Positions 1 to 7,128 of a stretch of DNA of 11,032 nucleotides are shown here, piece after piece (the stretch's first letter is position 1; the number at the start of each line of letters is the position of its first letter). Source of the stretch: Bacillota bacterium (GTDB lineage Bacteria > Bacillota > Clostridia > Oscillospirales > Oscillospiraceae); assembly GCA_029268085.1 (NCBI GenBank), contig JAJUHD010000076.1, forward strand, positions 1 to 11,032. The letters are read 5' to 3'. The notes below the pieces were generated by a model. It saw nothing but the letters and a program-made list of their open reading frames with translations. It was not told the origin of the DNA and ran no database searches. The translations under genes were made by a program, and so were the position numbers.

Positions 1-854
1 AGGATGGCGGCCAGCACGAGAATAAGGCCCATGATGGCTATCGGCTTCCAGTTCTTTTTTGTATACAGCCTGTACACAAAGACGGTCAGAGCCAGAGGAA
101 CGATTTTCGGGAATACCGTGTTGAGCAGATTGTCGAGATTGAAAACGGAAATGCTGCCGTCAATGTATGCCTGCGAGGCTTCGTCGAACACCTTGGTTGC
201 GGTCTTGATGTCGATATTCAGATTGCAGGTGACAAAGCTGGCGGTAAGTGCTCCGACGACCAGCAGGCCGAGGATGGTGACGGCCCTGATGATTTTATCG
301 AGCTGTCCGGACGCCATGAATCTTTGGACTCCGTCAAGTCCGGCCTTGTAGCCCAGCTGGAAGATTTTCCAGCTCAGAAGGTAGGTGCCGAGAGGGTATA
401 CGATCATATAGAGCAGGGGGCCGACCCACGGAGCTGTGGTCATGGAGCTGGAAATGGACAGGCAGATGGTAAGGAGCAGGGGGATGATTGTTGCGACCCA
501 GAGGGAATCGCCGATCGCGGAGGTGGGTCCGATAAGGGCAACCTTAGCTTCCTGAATGGCTTCGGGCGTACCGACGCCGTTTGCCAGCTGCTCCTCCATG
601 CCGATTGCTATACCGTTGCATACGGAGCCGACCTGAGACTCGGTGTTGAACAGGGTTATATGCCTCTTGAGGGCTGCGGCCCTGTCCTCCGCAGAATCAT
701 AGAGCTCGTCGATGACTGGAGCCATGGACTGACCGAACGCCATACCCAGCATCGATTCGGCCTGCTGTGAGCAGCCGTTCCAGAAGAACCAGTTATTAAA
801 GGACTTTCTAAGCGTTTTCTTGTCGAGCGCTTTCTTTTCGGCTGTTTTTGCCAT
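1..854 (-). CDS. PTS system mannose/fructose/sorbose-family IID component (3' end off the window)
   Basis: This is the membrane IID subunit, which with IIC forms the sugar-translocating channel of a mannose-class phosphotransferase system. The visible 284 codons start with a basic N-terminus, followed by the IID-type stretch FNNWFFWNGCSQQAESMLGM (about residues 19-38) and a GPTSAIGDSLW motif (about 109-119), the counterpart of the conserved GP-x-x-G-x-GDS loop of the family. Hydrophobic segments follow at about 119-136, 144-161, 190-209 and 250-262, and another begins near 272. The ATG at 854-852 is preceded by AAGGAGG, which lies inside the end of the IIC gene. IID therefore begins one base before the IIC stop codon, a spacing that suggests translational coupling. 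Family proteins are about 270-300 aa, so only a few C-terminal residues are probably missing. The assignment to the family is firm; the sugar is not shown by this subunit. Confidence 0.93.
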   Translation of the reverse strand, partial: MAKTAEKKALDKKTLRKSFNNWFFWNGCSQQAESMLGMAFGQSMAPVIDELYDSAEDRAAALKRHITLFNTESQVGSVCNGIAIGMEEQLANGVGTPEAIQEAKVALIGPTSAIGDSLWVATIIPLLLTICLSISSSMTTAPWVGPLLYMIVYPLGTYLLSWKIFQLGYKAGLDGVQRFMASGQLDKIIRAVTILGLLVVGALTASFVTCNLNIDIKTATKVFDEASQAYIDGSISVFNLDNLLNTVFPKIVPLALTVFVYRLYTKKNWKPIAIMGLILVLAAI

Positions 855-855
855 A

Positions 856-1629
856 TCAGGCGACCTCCTTTCTATCGATTATCTGATAGAAGATAATTGC
901 GGCAAGGACGCCGATCACGGCGACAGCCATCATCCCGAGGTTGAAATATGTAACCAGAACAAAACCGATGAGGAAGACAGCCCAGTCGTATTTTTTCTTA
1001 ATAAGGAACGAAAGGATGATGCCCATTCCGAGCGCAGCCATCATGCTGCCGAAGGAAGAGATGCCCGTGATGAACCACGCGGGGATATTGACGCCATGGG
1101 AAGCGCCCGCACTGACCGCAAGAAGAACGATGACTGCTGGGATGAAGCGGCAGGCGAAGCCGATAAGCTGGCCGCCGATGATGTTCGGCATCCACATTTT
1201 CTTGGTATCGCCCTTTGCGGCAACTCTTTCAGCCCAGCGATTGATGAAAACGTCGAGCGCATAGTGGACGTTCCACATTGTACCGCCGACCACGCCGCCG
1301 ATGCCGGCACCGGTGAAGGCAAGTCCGATGAGCGCCGCTTCGTTGTCAACGGTTCCCTTCATTGCCAGAGCCATCGCGGTGCCGATGTACGTTGCATAGG
1401 AGAGGTCCCATGCAACCGCGCCGCCGGGGGTTACATTTGCCAGATACGCAATCTGGAGGGGTATGCCAACTATCATTGCGGTCTGGACATCGCCCATGAT
1501 AATACCCACTACGAATGATGCGACCAGAGGTCTGCCGAGGCAATACCAGCCAATCGTGTTGCCGACAATTGATCCTATCGCGCCAAGGTAGATAAATAGC
1601 GCAATGAGAATCACTTGTGCCATTGTCAT
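856..1629 (-). CDS. PTS system mannose/fructose/sorbose-family IIC component
   Basis: IIC is a polytopic membrane protein that forms the sugar-translocating unit together with IID. The 257-aa product is almost entirely hydrophobic. Its N-terminus (ALFIYLGAIGSIVGNTIG) resembles EIIC-Man proteins, as do the IIMGDVQTAMIVG segment near residue 45 and the TPGGAVAWDLSYATYIGTA segment near residue 67. A charged loop with INRWAERVAAKGDTKKM lies around residues 129-145, and further membrane helices fill the C-terminal half. The length matches the usual 250-270 aa. The ATG at 1629 has GGAGG at a spacing of 8 bases; a second ATG two codons later would sit too far from it. The gene lies 43 bases after IIB and touches IID, as expected for an IIB-IIC-IID operon. 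IIC sequence alone does not reveal which hexose or amino sugar is carried. Confidence 0.94.
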   Translation of the reverse strand: MTMAQVILIALFIYLGAIGSIVGNTIGWYCLGRPLVASFVVGIIMGDVQTAMIVGIPLQIAYLANVTPGGAVAWDLSYATYIGTAMALAMKGTVDNEAALIGLAFTGAGIGGVVGGTMWNVHYALDVFINRWAERVAAKGDTKKMWMPNIIGGQLIGFACRFIPAVIVLLAVSAGASHGVNIPAWFITGISSFGSMMAALGMGIILSFLIKKKYDWAVFLIGFVLVTYFNLGMMAVAVIGVLAAIIFYQIIDRKEVA

Positions 1630-1672
1630 GATATATTCCTCCTCAATTTTATTCTATAAAAGCTTCCGCTTA

Positions 1673-2170
1673 TTATAGTTTAATGGATTTCCTAAGCTCA
1701 GGCCAAGGGCGCGCGGAGGTGTTGGGCACGGTTTGAGCGACCAGCTTGATGCCGGAAGCGCTGAGCTCGTCAAGGAGTTTGACATCCTCCGGACTGAAGA
1801 ACAGCACGCCGCCGCCGCCTTTTGTAAGATTAAATTTCGTATCCGGACGCTTCGCCGCGTTGCCTATAAACACGGTTTCGCATTTATGCAGCTCCTCGCG
1901 GAGAGCTGCTAGATCCTGCGGCATGCGGGTAACAAAAAGCCTGTTGCCCTCTGCGGGCTCCGCGAATATCGCTTTGGCCTGCTCGAACGTTACCACATGG
2001 TGCTTATAGTTTGCAGGTATGCCCATCATCATTATCGACTGGAGCGTGGGGTTGGCGGCAAGCTTGTCGTCGATTGCGACAATCTCTTTGATTTCCAGAG
2101 CCTTGCACCATGCCGTTACGATCTGGCCGTGAATAAGCCTGTCGTCAATTCGCAAATAATCCTTTCCCAT
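1673..2170 (-). CDS. PTS system mannose/fructose/sorbose-family IIB component
   Basis: This is the cytoplasmic IIB subunit, which takes phosphate from IIA on a histidine and passes it to the incoming sugar. The protein opens with LRIDDRLIHGQIVTAWCK, the hallmark of the mannose family; His14 in RLIHGQ is the expected phosphorylation site. The rest fits the usual ~160-aa IIB fold, including a glycine-rich KGGGGVLFFSPEDVKLL stretch near the middle. The frame can be opened four codons earlier at 2182 (165 versus 169 aa), but GGAGGT lies between the two ATGs and is correctly spaced only for the downstream one at 2170. No IIA domain is fused to it, unlike E. coli ManX, which is IIAB. It follows the HAD phosphatase gene after a gap of about 75 bases. 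Family identity is firm; substrate is not. Confidence 0.94.
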   Translation of the reverse strand: MGKDYLRIDDRLIHGQIVTAWCKALEIKEIVAIDDKLAANPTLQSIMMMGIPANYKHHVVTFEQAKAIFAEPAEGNRLFVTRMPQDLAALREELHKCETVFIGNAAKRPDTKFNLTKGGGGVLFFSPEDVKLLDELSASGIKLVAQTVPNTSARPWPELRKSIKL

Positions 2171-2245
2171 ATGTACCTCCATATTGCCGCTTAAAGGATA
2201 CGGCTGCCTTTTTTCAAACCTAATAAATATACTTCTAAATACTGT

Positions 2246-3061
2246 TCAGCATACGCCCAGCCTGCGGATCAGATCGGCTATAGCTCCCTCGTTATTACTG
2301 CAAGTGATGATGTCTGCCATTTCAAGCACTCGGGTCGATGCGTTTGACGGGCAGGCCGCGATGTCCGCAAGCTCCAGCATGTCGCAGTCGTTGTCGTAGT
2401 CGCCTATGCAGACGAGCTTCCTGTTCTCGGCGCCGGCGAGCCTGACGGCCTCCGCAACCGCAGACGCCTTGCCCACGTTTTTTTCCAGCAGCTCCAGAAA
2501 AACAGGAGAAGATTGCAGGATACGAAACTGATCTGCGCTTTTGAAATTTCTGATTTCTTCGGCAAACGACGGAAGTTCATTTTTGTCGGCGATAACAAAA
2601 CAGGTCTTTACGGCTTCGAGGGCCATATATTCTTCTGTTGTAATCGGAGTGCGGAGCAGGTCGGTCAGCTGGGCATCCCAGTTTTTGTCGTCCGAACAAA
2701 CCTGATAGATATCGAACTCATCCGCAGCTATGAGCCAGACGCCCTTTTTCCTCCGGCTGTATTCCAGACATTCCAGCTTCACTTGTTCCGGCAGCAAGGT
2801 CTTTTTCAGGACCGTTCCCCTTAAGGAGTCATACAGCACCGAGCCGTTGCCCTGCACCGTCGGGACCGGGAACTTAAGTCCGTCAAAAAATGTCAGGGTC
2901 TCGCCGAACTGCCTGCCGCTGGCGATGGAAAACAGCCCGCCCTCGGAAACGAAACGCTTGATAGCTTCAAGATTGGCGGCCGGAACAACAGGCCCAAGGC
3001 TCCAGTCCGTCAGCAGGGTTCCGTCCATATCCGAAAAAATGATGACTTCATCAGCTCTCAT
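2246..3061 (-). CDS. Cof-type HAD-IIB family sugar-phosphate phosphatase
   Basis: This is a cytoplasmic haloacid dehalogenase-superfamily hydrolase of the Cof subfamily, which typically dephosphorylates sugar phosphates or similar metabolites with Mg2+. The 271-aa protein shows motif I as FSDMDGTLL with nucleophile Asp11 and acid Asp13. Motif II is the IASGR segment near residue 46, the motif III lysine is about Lys198 (VGKASAV), and motif IV is GDYDNDCDML at 220-229. The central cap region is the variable IIB type. The ATG at 3061 has GGAGG at a 9-base spacing. It is the first gene of the leftward operon with the PTS IIB, IIC and IID genes. An associated role in clearing phosphorylated sugar that the PTS accumulates is plausible but inferred. 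The substrate cannot be read from sequence. Confidence 0.9.
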   Translation of the reverse strand: MRADEVIIFSDMDGTLLTDWSLGPVVPAANLEAIKRFVSEGGLFSIASGRQFGETLTFFDGLKFPVPTVQGNGSVLYDSLRGTVLKKTLLPEQVKLECLEYSRRKKGVWLIAADEFDIYQVCSDDKNWDAQLTDLLRTPITTEEYMALEAVKTCFVIADKNELPSFAEEIRNFKSADQFRILQSSPVFLELLEKNVGKASAVAEAVRLAGAENRKLVCIGDYDNDCDMLELADIAACPSNASTRVLEMADIITCSNNEGAIADLIRRLGVC

Positions 3062-3236
3062 GTCAAAAAACCTCCGAGTGAGGCCATTATAATATGAAAT
3101 TCGTAAAATATAAAGCGATTTCCTTGTTATATTTCGTCAATTTTTAACAACATGGGCATTGCGCATGATGAGACAATAAAATTATGATATATTTAGTTCA
3201 AAAGCGAACAAAACTATAATTTCGGAGGTGCTGCGA
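3062..3236. other. Divergent intergenic control region between the PTS operon and the ptsI-nagBA operon
   Basis: This AT-rich 175-bp region separates two divergent operons and must hold both promoters. The leftward promoter is annotated separately. For the rightward operon the best -10 candidate is TATGAT at 3183-3188, with only a poor -35 (TTGCGC, 3159-3164, 18-base spacer). A perfect TATAAT at 3215-3220 is too close to the gene, because a start there would remove the ribosome binding site at 3224-3229. Short inverted repeats (GTTC/GAAC at 3196-3199 and 3206-3209; TAGTT/AACTA at 3194-3198 and 3212-3216) could be an operator. I see no clear NagR/YvoA-type (GntR) site and no riboswitch. Confidence 0.45.
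3086..3114 (-). promoter_or_regulatory. Candidate sigma-A promoter of the leftward HAD-PTS operon
   Basis: On the minus strand a perfect TATAAT (3091-3086) is preceded, after a 17-base spacer, by TTTATA (3114-3109), which matches the TTGACA consensus at four of six positions. Transcription would begin near 3079, leaving a short leader with the GGAGG site of the HAD gene. The perfect -10 box and spacing make this likely; the -35 box is weak. Confidence 0.5.
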
Positions 3237-3533
3237 ATGTTTGAGGAAAAAAAGCACAAGGCAAAACCTGCTCCTATAAAAAGGAATAACAATTACAGGC
3301 AGGTATCCGTTGCCGTTCTTGTGAGCTGCTATACAGCAAGCGCGGCTATTGCCGTTATAGCGGTGAGCGAAGCGTTGCGGCGCTTCGCCGAGGCAGACAG
3401 CAGGGGCGGGGCGTTCTATGCCATACTCGCTGTACTTGGCGCGCTGTTTTCCGTGTTCATAACCGTTATGAACAACCGCAACAAAAAACTGATTGCACAG
3501 GGCAGGACCGAAAAGGGTAAAAAAAGCATGTAA
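3237..3533 (+). CDS. Small two-helix membrane protein of unknown function
   Basis: I do not recognise this 98-aa protein. It has a lysine-rich, hydrophilic N-terminus (residues 1-21, seven lysines or arginines). A first membrane segment lies at about 22-44, followed by a short charged loop (ALRRFAEADSRGG). A second membrane segment lies at about 60-78 (FYAILAVLGALFSVFITVM), and the tail is very basic (about 79-98). With both termini positive, a hairpin topology with both ends in the cytoplasm is predicted. The ATG at 3237 has GGAGGT at a 7-base spacing; an in-frame GTG nine bases earlier overlaps that site and is unlikely to be used. It is the first gene of the ptsI-nagB-nagA operon, with 42 bases to the ptsI start. 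The position suggests a link with PTS or amino-sugar metabolism, but nothing in the sequence proves it. Confidence 0.75.
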   Translation: MFEEKKHKAKPAPIKRNNNYRQVSVAVLVSCYTASAAIAVIAVSEALRRFAEADSRGGAFYAILAVLGALFSVFITVMNNRNKKLIAQGRTEKGKKSM

Positions 3534-3550
3534 CCGGCCATAACAGCCGG
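3534..3550 (+). other. Short hairpin between the 98-aa membrane gene and ptsI
   Basis: CCGGC (3534-3538) and GCCGG (3546-3550) form a 5-bp GC stem around a 7-base loop directly after the stop codon. No run of T follows, so it is not an intrinsic terminator. It could mark an RNA processing or stability point within the operon, or be chance. Confidence 0.3.
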
Positions 3551-3575
3551 AATCAACAATGGAAGGATGACAAAA

Positions 3576-5192
3576 ATGCTTATCAAGGGAGTCGGCGCAT
3601 CCCCGGGCGCCGCAATCGCTCACATATACTTTATAAAGCAGCTTGACTTGTCGGTTCAAAAGCAGGAGGGCAAAGACCCGAAGGCGGAGACCGAACGCTA
3701 TGAAAAGGCGAAGGAGCAGGCTCTCAAAGAGCTGGACGAACTATTTGAAAAAACTGCGGCTGCCGATCCCGCCGCCGCGCAGGTTTTCGATATCCACAAG
3801 ATGATGCTGGATGACCCCGATTTCTGTGACGGCGTGGAAGCGGCGCTCGGCGCAGGGCTGAATGCGGAATACGCGGTGAAAAGCTCGGCCGATGCGCTTG
3901 CGGATTTTCTCGGTTCGCTTGAAAACGAGGTCATGCGGGGTCGTGCGGCTGATGTCCGCGACGTGTCCGGCAGGCTCATCCGAATACTCAAGGGCATCCA
4001 GGAATCAAGCGAGATGCCCGCCGAGGATGTAATCGTACTGGCGGAGGATCTCCTTCCGAGCCAGACCGTAAAGCTGGACAGAAGCAAGGTGCTGGGTTTT
4101 GTGACTAAGCGCGGAAGCGTTACCTCTCATTCGGTCATTCTTGCAAAGACCATGGGCATACCCTGCATAGTCGGTGTGGGCGAGGACTTCGATCAGCTTC
4201 CCCGGAGCGGCGAAATCGCTATCGACGGCAAGACAGGCGAGGTACTGGTATCTCCTTCCGATAATGAAAGAGCCGATTTTCTCCGCAGAGTTAATATCTT
4301 TATGCAAATGAAGGAGGATCTCAAGAAATACCGGGATGTCATAGCCGTGACCCCTAATGGCCGCAAAGTCAAGGTCTGCGCGAATATCGGCGGCGTTGCC
4401 GACGCAGATACGGCTACTGGCTTTGGCGCGGACGGCATCGGCCTTTTCCGCAGCGAATTCCTGTATCTTGAGAGCACGGGGTTCCCGAGCGAGGAAAAGC
4501 AATTCGAGGCCTATAAATCGGTGCTTGAAAGGCTTGCCCCGAAGCCCGTCGTGATACGCACGCTCGACCTCGGAAGTGACAAGCAGGCGCCTTATTTCGA
4601 CATCCCCGAAGAGGAAAACCCGGCGCTCGGCTACCGCGCGATACGCATTTGCCTGAAAGAGCCGCACATCTTCCGCACTCAGCTCCGGGCGCTGCTGCGG
4701 GCTTCTGTATACGGGAAGCTGCAGGTAATGTTCCCGATGATAACCCATCTCGGGCAAGTTCTCGAAATCAAGAATTTTGTCGCGGAGATAAAAGCGGAGC
4801 TTGACGCCGAGGGCATCCCCTACAGCAGGGATATCGAATTTGGAATTATGGTTGAGACCCCCGCTGCAGCCGTGATGAGCGACGAGCTTGCCAAGGAAGT
4901 CGACTTCTTCTCGATCGGCACGAACGACCTGACCCAGTATACGATGGCGGCAGACCGCATGAATGCCAAAATACGCGATATTTTTAATCCCGCTGACCCT
5001 GCGGTGCTCCGCTTCATAGAGATGACCGCAAAAAACGCGCACGCAAACGGCATCTGGGTCGGCATCTGCGGAGAATCCGCGGCGGACACAACGCTTACGG
5101 ATTTTTTTATGTCCGTCGGCATTGACGAGCTATCCGTTTCGCCGGCCTCAATACCCGCTGTCAAAAAGGCGGTTCTGTCAAGCAAAGAATAA
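3576..5192 (+). CDS. ptsI: Phosphoenolpyruvate-protein phosphotransferase (PTS Enzyme I)
   Basis: Enzyme I is the cytoplasmic first step of the phosphotransferase system: it takes phosphate from PEP on a histidine and passes it to HPr. The N-terminal EIN domain begins LIKGVGASPGAAIA. The active-site histidine is His185 in SVTSHSVILAKTMGIP (E. coli His189). The C-terminal TIM barrel carries GIGLFRSEFLYL, the IRTLDLGSDKQ segment, the FFSIGTNDLTQYTMAADR signature and the catalytic Cys498 in GICGESAAD (E. coli Cys502). At 538 aa it is somewhat shorter than the 570-575 aa of E. coli and B. subtilis, but all key residues are present. A longer frame opens at 3567, yet AGGA abuts that ATG and is well spaced only for the ATG at 3576. 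Unusually, it is followed by nagB and nagA rather than preceded by ptsH, so HPr must come from elsewhere. Confidence 0.96.
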   Translation: MLIKGVGASPGAAIAHIYFIKQLDLSVQKQEGKDPKAETERYEKAKEQALKELDELFEKTAAADPAAAQVFDIHKMMLDDPDFCDGVEAALGAGLNAEYAVKSSADALADFLGSLENEVMRGRAADVRDVSGRLIRILKGIQESSEMPAEDVIVLAEDLLPSQTVKLDRSKVLGFVTKRGSVTSHSVILAKTMGIPCIVGVGEDFDQLPRSGEIAIDGKTGEVLVSPSDNERADFLRRVNIFMQMKEDLKKYRDVIAVTPNGRKVKVCANIGGVADADTATGFGADGIGLFRSEFLYLESTGFPSEEKQFEAYKSVLERLAPKPVVIRTLDLGSDKQAPYFDIPEEENPALGYRAIRICLKEPHIFRTQLRALLRASVYGKLQVMFPMITHLGQVLEIKNFVAEIKAELDAEGIPYSRDIEFGIMVETPAAAVMSDELAKEVDFFSIGTNDLTQYTMAADRMNAKIRDIFNPADPAVLRFIEMTAKNAHANGIWVGICGESAADTTLTDFFMSVGIDELSVSPASIPAVKKAVLSSKE

Positions 5193-5234
5193 TCTTCATT
5201 TGCGGGAGAAAAACGTCAAAAGAAAGGATAAAGG

Positions 5235-5978
5235 ATGAAAATAATAGAAGCTGTCGACTATAAAGGCATGAGCCGGAAAGCGGCAAATATCATATCGGCG
5301 CAGGTTATCCTGTATCCGAGAAGCGTGCTGGGGCTGGCGACGGGCTCGACTCCGATCGGGGTCTATCAGCAGCTCATCGAATGGTACAACAAGGGCGACC
5401 TTGACTTTTCGCGGGTCTGCACTGTAAATCTTGACGAATATTGCGGGCTTGGGCCCGACCATCCGCAGAGTTACCGCTACTATATGCGCACGAATTTTTT
5501 CGACCATGTGAATATACCGGAGAAAAACATACATATCCCGAACGGTCTTGCTCAGGACAAAACCGCAGAGTGCGCGGATTATGACAGGATGATAGCCGTT
5601 CTTGGCGGCATAGATCTCCAGCTTCTCGGACTGGGCAACGACGGTCATATCGGGTTCAACGAGCCAAATGGGAGCTTCAACAAAACGACACACAGGGCAG
5701 TGCTGAAGGAAGAGACGATACAGGCCAACTCAAGATTTTTCAACGATCCCAACGAAGTGCCGAAATACGCGATTACTATGGGCATCAAGAGCATTATGCA
5801 GGCAAAAAAGATACTCATGGTAGTGAGCGGCGCGGGAAAGGCCGATATTCTGGAAAAATCACTGTTCGGTCCTGTTACGCCGCTCGTTCCGGCATCTATC
5901 CTGCAGCTGCATCCGGACGTAACGGTGGTGGCGGACGAGGAAGCGCTAAGCCAGATTCGTTCGCACGGCCTTATCTGA
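5235..5978 (+). CDS. nagB: Glucosamine-6-phosphate deaminase
   Basis: NagB converts glucosamine-6-phosphate to fructose-6-phosphate and ammonia, sending amino sugars into glycolysis. The 247-aa protein shows the phosphate-binding LGLATGSTP loop (about 32-40), TVNLDEYCGL with Asp67 (E. coli Asp72), and the catalytic block LGLGNDGHIGFNEP with Asp136, His138 and Glu143 (E. coli Asp141, His143, Glu148). The length matches the short B. subtilis form (about 242 aa) rather than the 266-aa E. coli enzyme, so the C-terminal part used in allosteric control by GlcNAc-6P may be reduced; that point is inference. An AAAGGA site lies just before the ATG. The gene is 42 bases after ptsI and 16 bases before nagA, in one operon. 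Confidence 0.96.
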   Translation: MKIIEAVDYKGMSRKAANIISAQVILYPRSVLGLATGSTPIGVYQQLIEWYNKGDLDFSRVCTVNLDEYCGLGPDHPQSYRYYMRTNFFDHVNIPEKNIHIPNGLAQDKTAECADYDRMIAVLGGIDLQLLGLGNDGHIGFNEPNGSFNKTTHRAVLKEETIQANSRFFNDPNEVPKYAITMGIKSIMQAKKILMVVSGAGKADILEKSLFGPVTPLVPASILQLHPDVTVVADEEALSQIRSHGLI

Positions 5979-5994
5979 GAAAGCGGGGATAAAA

Positions 5995-7125
5995 TTGCTG
6001 CTGAAAAATGCGGAAGTCATGAATAAGGACTTCATTTTGGAAAAAACGGATATTGCGGTCGAAGGTGACATCATAACAAGTGTCGGGCAAGGGTTTTCGG
6101 CTTCCGGTCAGGCTTTTGACCTCGAAGGCTGTATCGTCGTCCCCGGCTTTGTGGACATCCACATACACGGCTGTGCCGGCTTCGACACCTGTGATGCGAC
6201 AAGGGAGGCGCTTTCCGAAATGGCGGGGCACTTGATTGCAAAGGGTGTTACGTCGTTCTGCCCGACGACCATGACCGTTTCTGCCGAGGACATAGAAAAA
6301 GCGCTTCTCAATATCAGGAGCTGCATGGAGAACCCGCCGGAGGGCGCAACGATACTTGGGGTCAACATGGAAGGCCCCTATATCTCAATAAACAAAAAGG
6401 GCGGACAGAAGGGAGACTTCGTTAAGAACCCCGACTATGAGCAGTTCAAGCGGTTTTTCGACCTCTCCGGCGGCATTATCAGGCTTGTGGATATTGCGCC
6501 CGAATGCGACGGCGCGGACAGGTTTATAGAAGGCGCAAGCAGGCTGTGCCGCGTTTCTCTCGCGCATACCGACGCAAATTACAAGCAGGCGACTGAGGCC
6601 TTCAGGAAAGGCGTGACACACGTTACGCACCTGTTCAATGCTATGCCGGGCTTGGGCCACCGCGAGCCGGGCGCCGTCGGGGCGGCTTTCGACGACGGGA
6701 ACGTTATGGCGGAGCTGATTTGTGACGGGTTCCATATACATCCCGCCGTCCTGCGTACGGCTTTTCGCCTTCTCGGTGAGGACAGGACGGTGATAGTGAG
6801 CGACTCCATGCGCGCCGCCGGTCTTGCGGACGGAACCTACGATCTGGGAGGGCAGAAAGTGAGTGTTAGGGAAGGACATGCAAGACTTCCAGACGGAACT
6901 ATCGCGGGCTCCACTACGAACATCCTTGAGGAAATCAGAAACCTCGTAAGCTACGGAGTGCCTTTCAGGCATGTAATAAAGTCCGCAACCATAAATCCCG
7001 CAAAAGCGGTCGGAGAGGACAGGCGTATCGGAAGCATCGAAATCGGAAAACAGGCGGATCTCGTTGTTCTCGATAAGAATTTGAACCTAAAACTGGTCAT
7101 TGCATGCGGAAAAATCGTAAAATAG
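5995..7125 (+). CDS. nagA: N-acetylglucosamine-6-phosphate deacetylase
   Basis: NagA removes acetate from GlcNAc-6-phosphate to give glucosamine-6-phosphate, the substrate of NagB. This 376-aa amidohydrolase has the metal ligands HIHG (His56, His58), Glu127 in NMEGPY, His191 in LAHTDA and His212 in THLFNAMPGLGHREPGAVG. The substrate-contacting DGFHIHP lies near 245 and the catalytic Asp270 is in IVSDSM. The HxH pair resembles B. subtilis and Thermotoga NagA; E. coli has Q-x-N at this place, so a two-metal centre is expected here. The start is a TTG at 5995 with GGGGA five bases upstream. The first ATG, at codon 9, would cut off the first beta strand (LLKNAEVMN). It is the last gene of the operon and ends just before a strong terminator. 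Confidence 0.95.
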   Translation: MLLKNAEVMNKDFILEKTDIAVEGDIITSVGQGFSASGQAFDLEGCIVVPGFVDIHIHGCAGFDTCDATREALSEMAGHLIAKGVTSFCPTTMTVSAEDIEKALLNIRSCMENPPEGATILGVNMEGPYISINKKGGQKGDFVKNPDYEQFKRFFDLSGGIIRLVDIAPECDGADRFIEGASRLCRVSLAHTDANYKQATEAFRKGVTHVTHLFNAMPGLGHREPGAVGAAFDDGNVMAELICDGFHIHPAVLRTAFRLLGEDRTVIVSDSMRAAGLADGTYDLGGQKVSVREGHARLPDGTIAGSTTNILEEIRNLVSYGVPFRHVIKSATINPAKAVGEDRRIGSIEIGKQADLVVLDKNLNLKLVIACGKIVK

Positions 7126-7128
7126 ACA

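Noticed and set aside
324..770. A 148-codon plus-strand frame opposite the IID gene
   Set aside because: The minus strand reads as a clean IID protein over the same bases; the plus-strand product has no recognisable features.
820..1518. A 232-codon plus-strand frame opposite the PTS IIC gene
   Set aside because: The translation is rich in Asp, His and Cys without domain signatures, and it overlaps a clear IIC gene on the other strand.
2183..2245. A terminator or internal promoter between the HAD and IIB genes
   Set aside because: Only a 4-bp GCCG/CGGC stem without a following T run and vague AT-rich -10-like stretches are present; neither is convincing.
3215..3220. Perfect TATAAT as the promoter of the ptsI-nagBA operon
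   Set aside because: A transcript starting 6-8 bases downstream would begin within or after the GGAGGT ribosome binding site at 3224-3229, and no good -35 box lies 17 bases upstream.
3198..3659. A 153-codon minus-strand frame over the small membrane gene and the start of ptsI
   Set aside because: It crosses the boundary of two better-supported plus-strand genes that have good ribosome binding sites, and it would overlap the divergent control region.
4005..5042. A 345-codon open frame on the minus strand opposite ptsI
   Set aside because: It lies wholly inside the firmly identified Enzyme I gene, and its translation resembles no protein family I know. It is a product of codon bias in the opposite strand.
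6385..6972. A 195-codon minus-strand frame inside nagA
   Set aside because: nagA is certain on the plus strand, with all metal ligands present; the opposite frame is a shadow.
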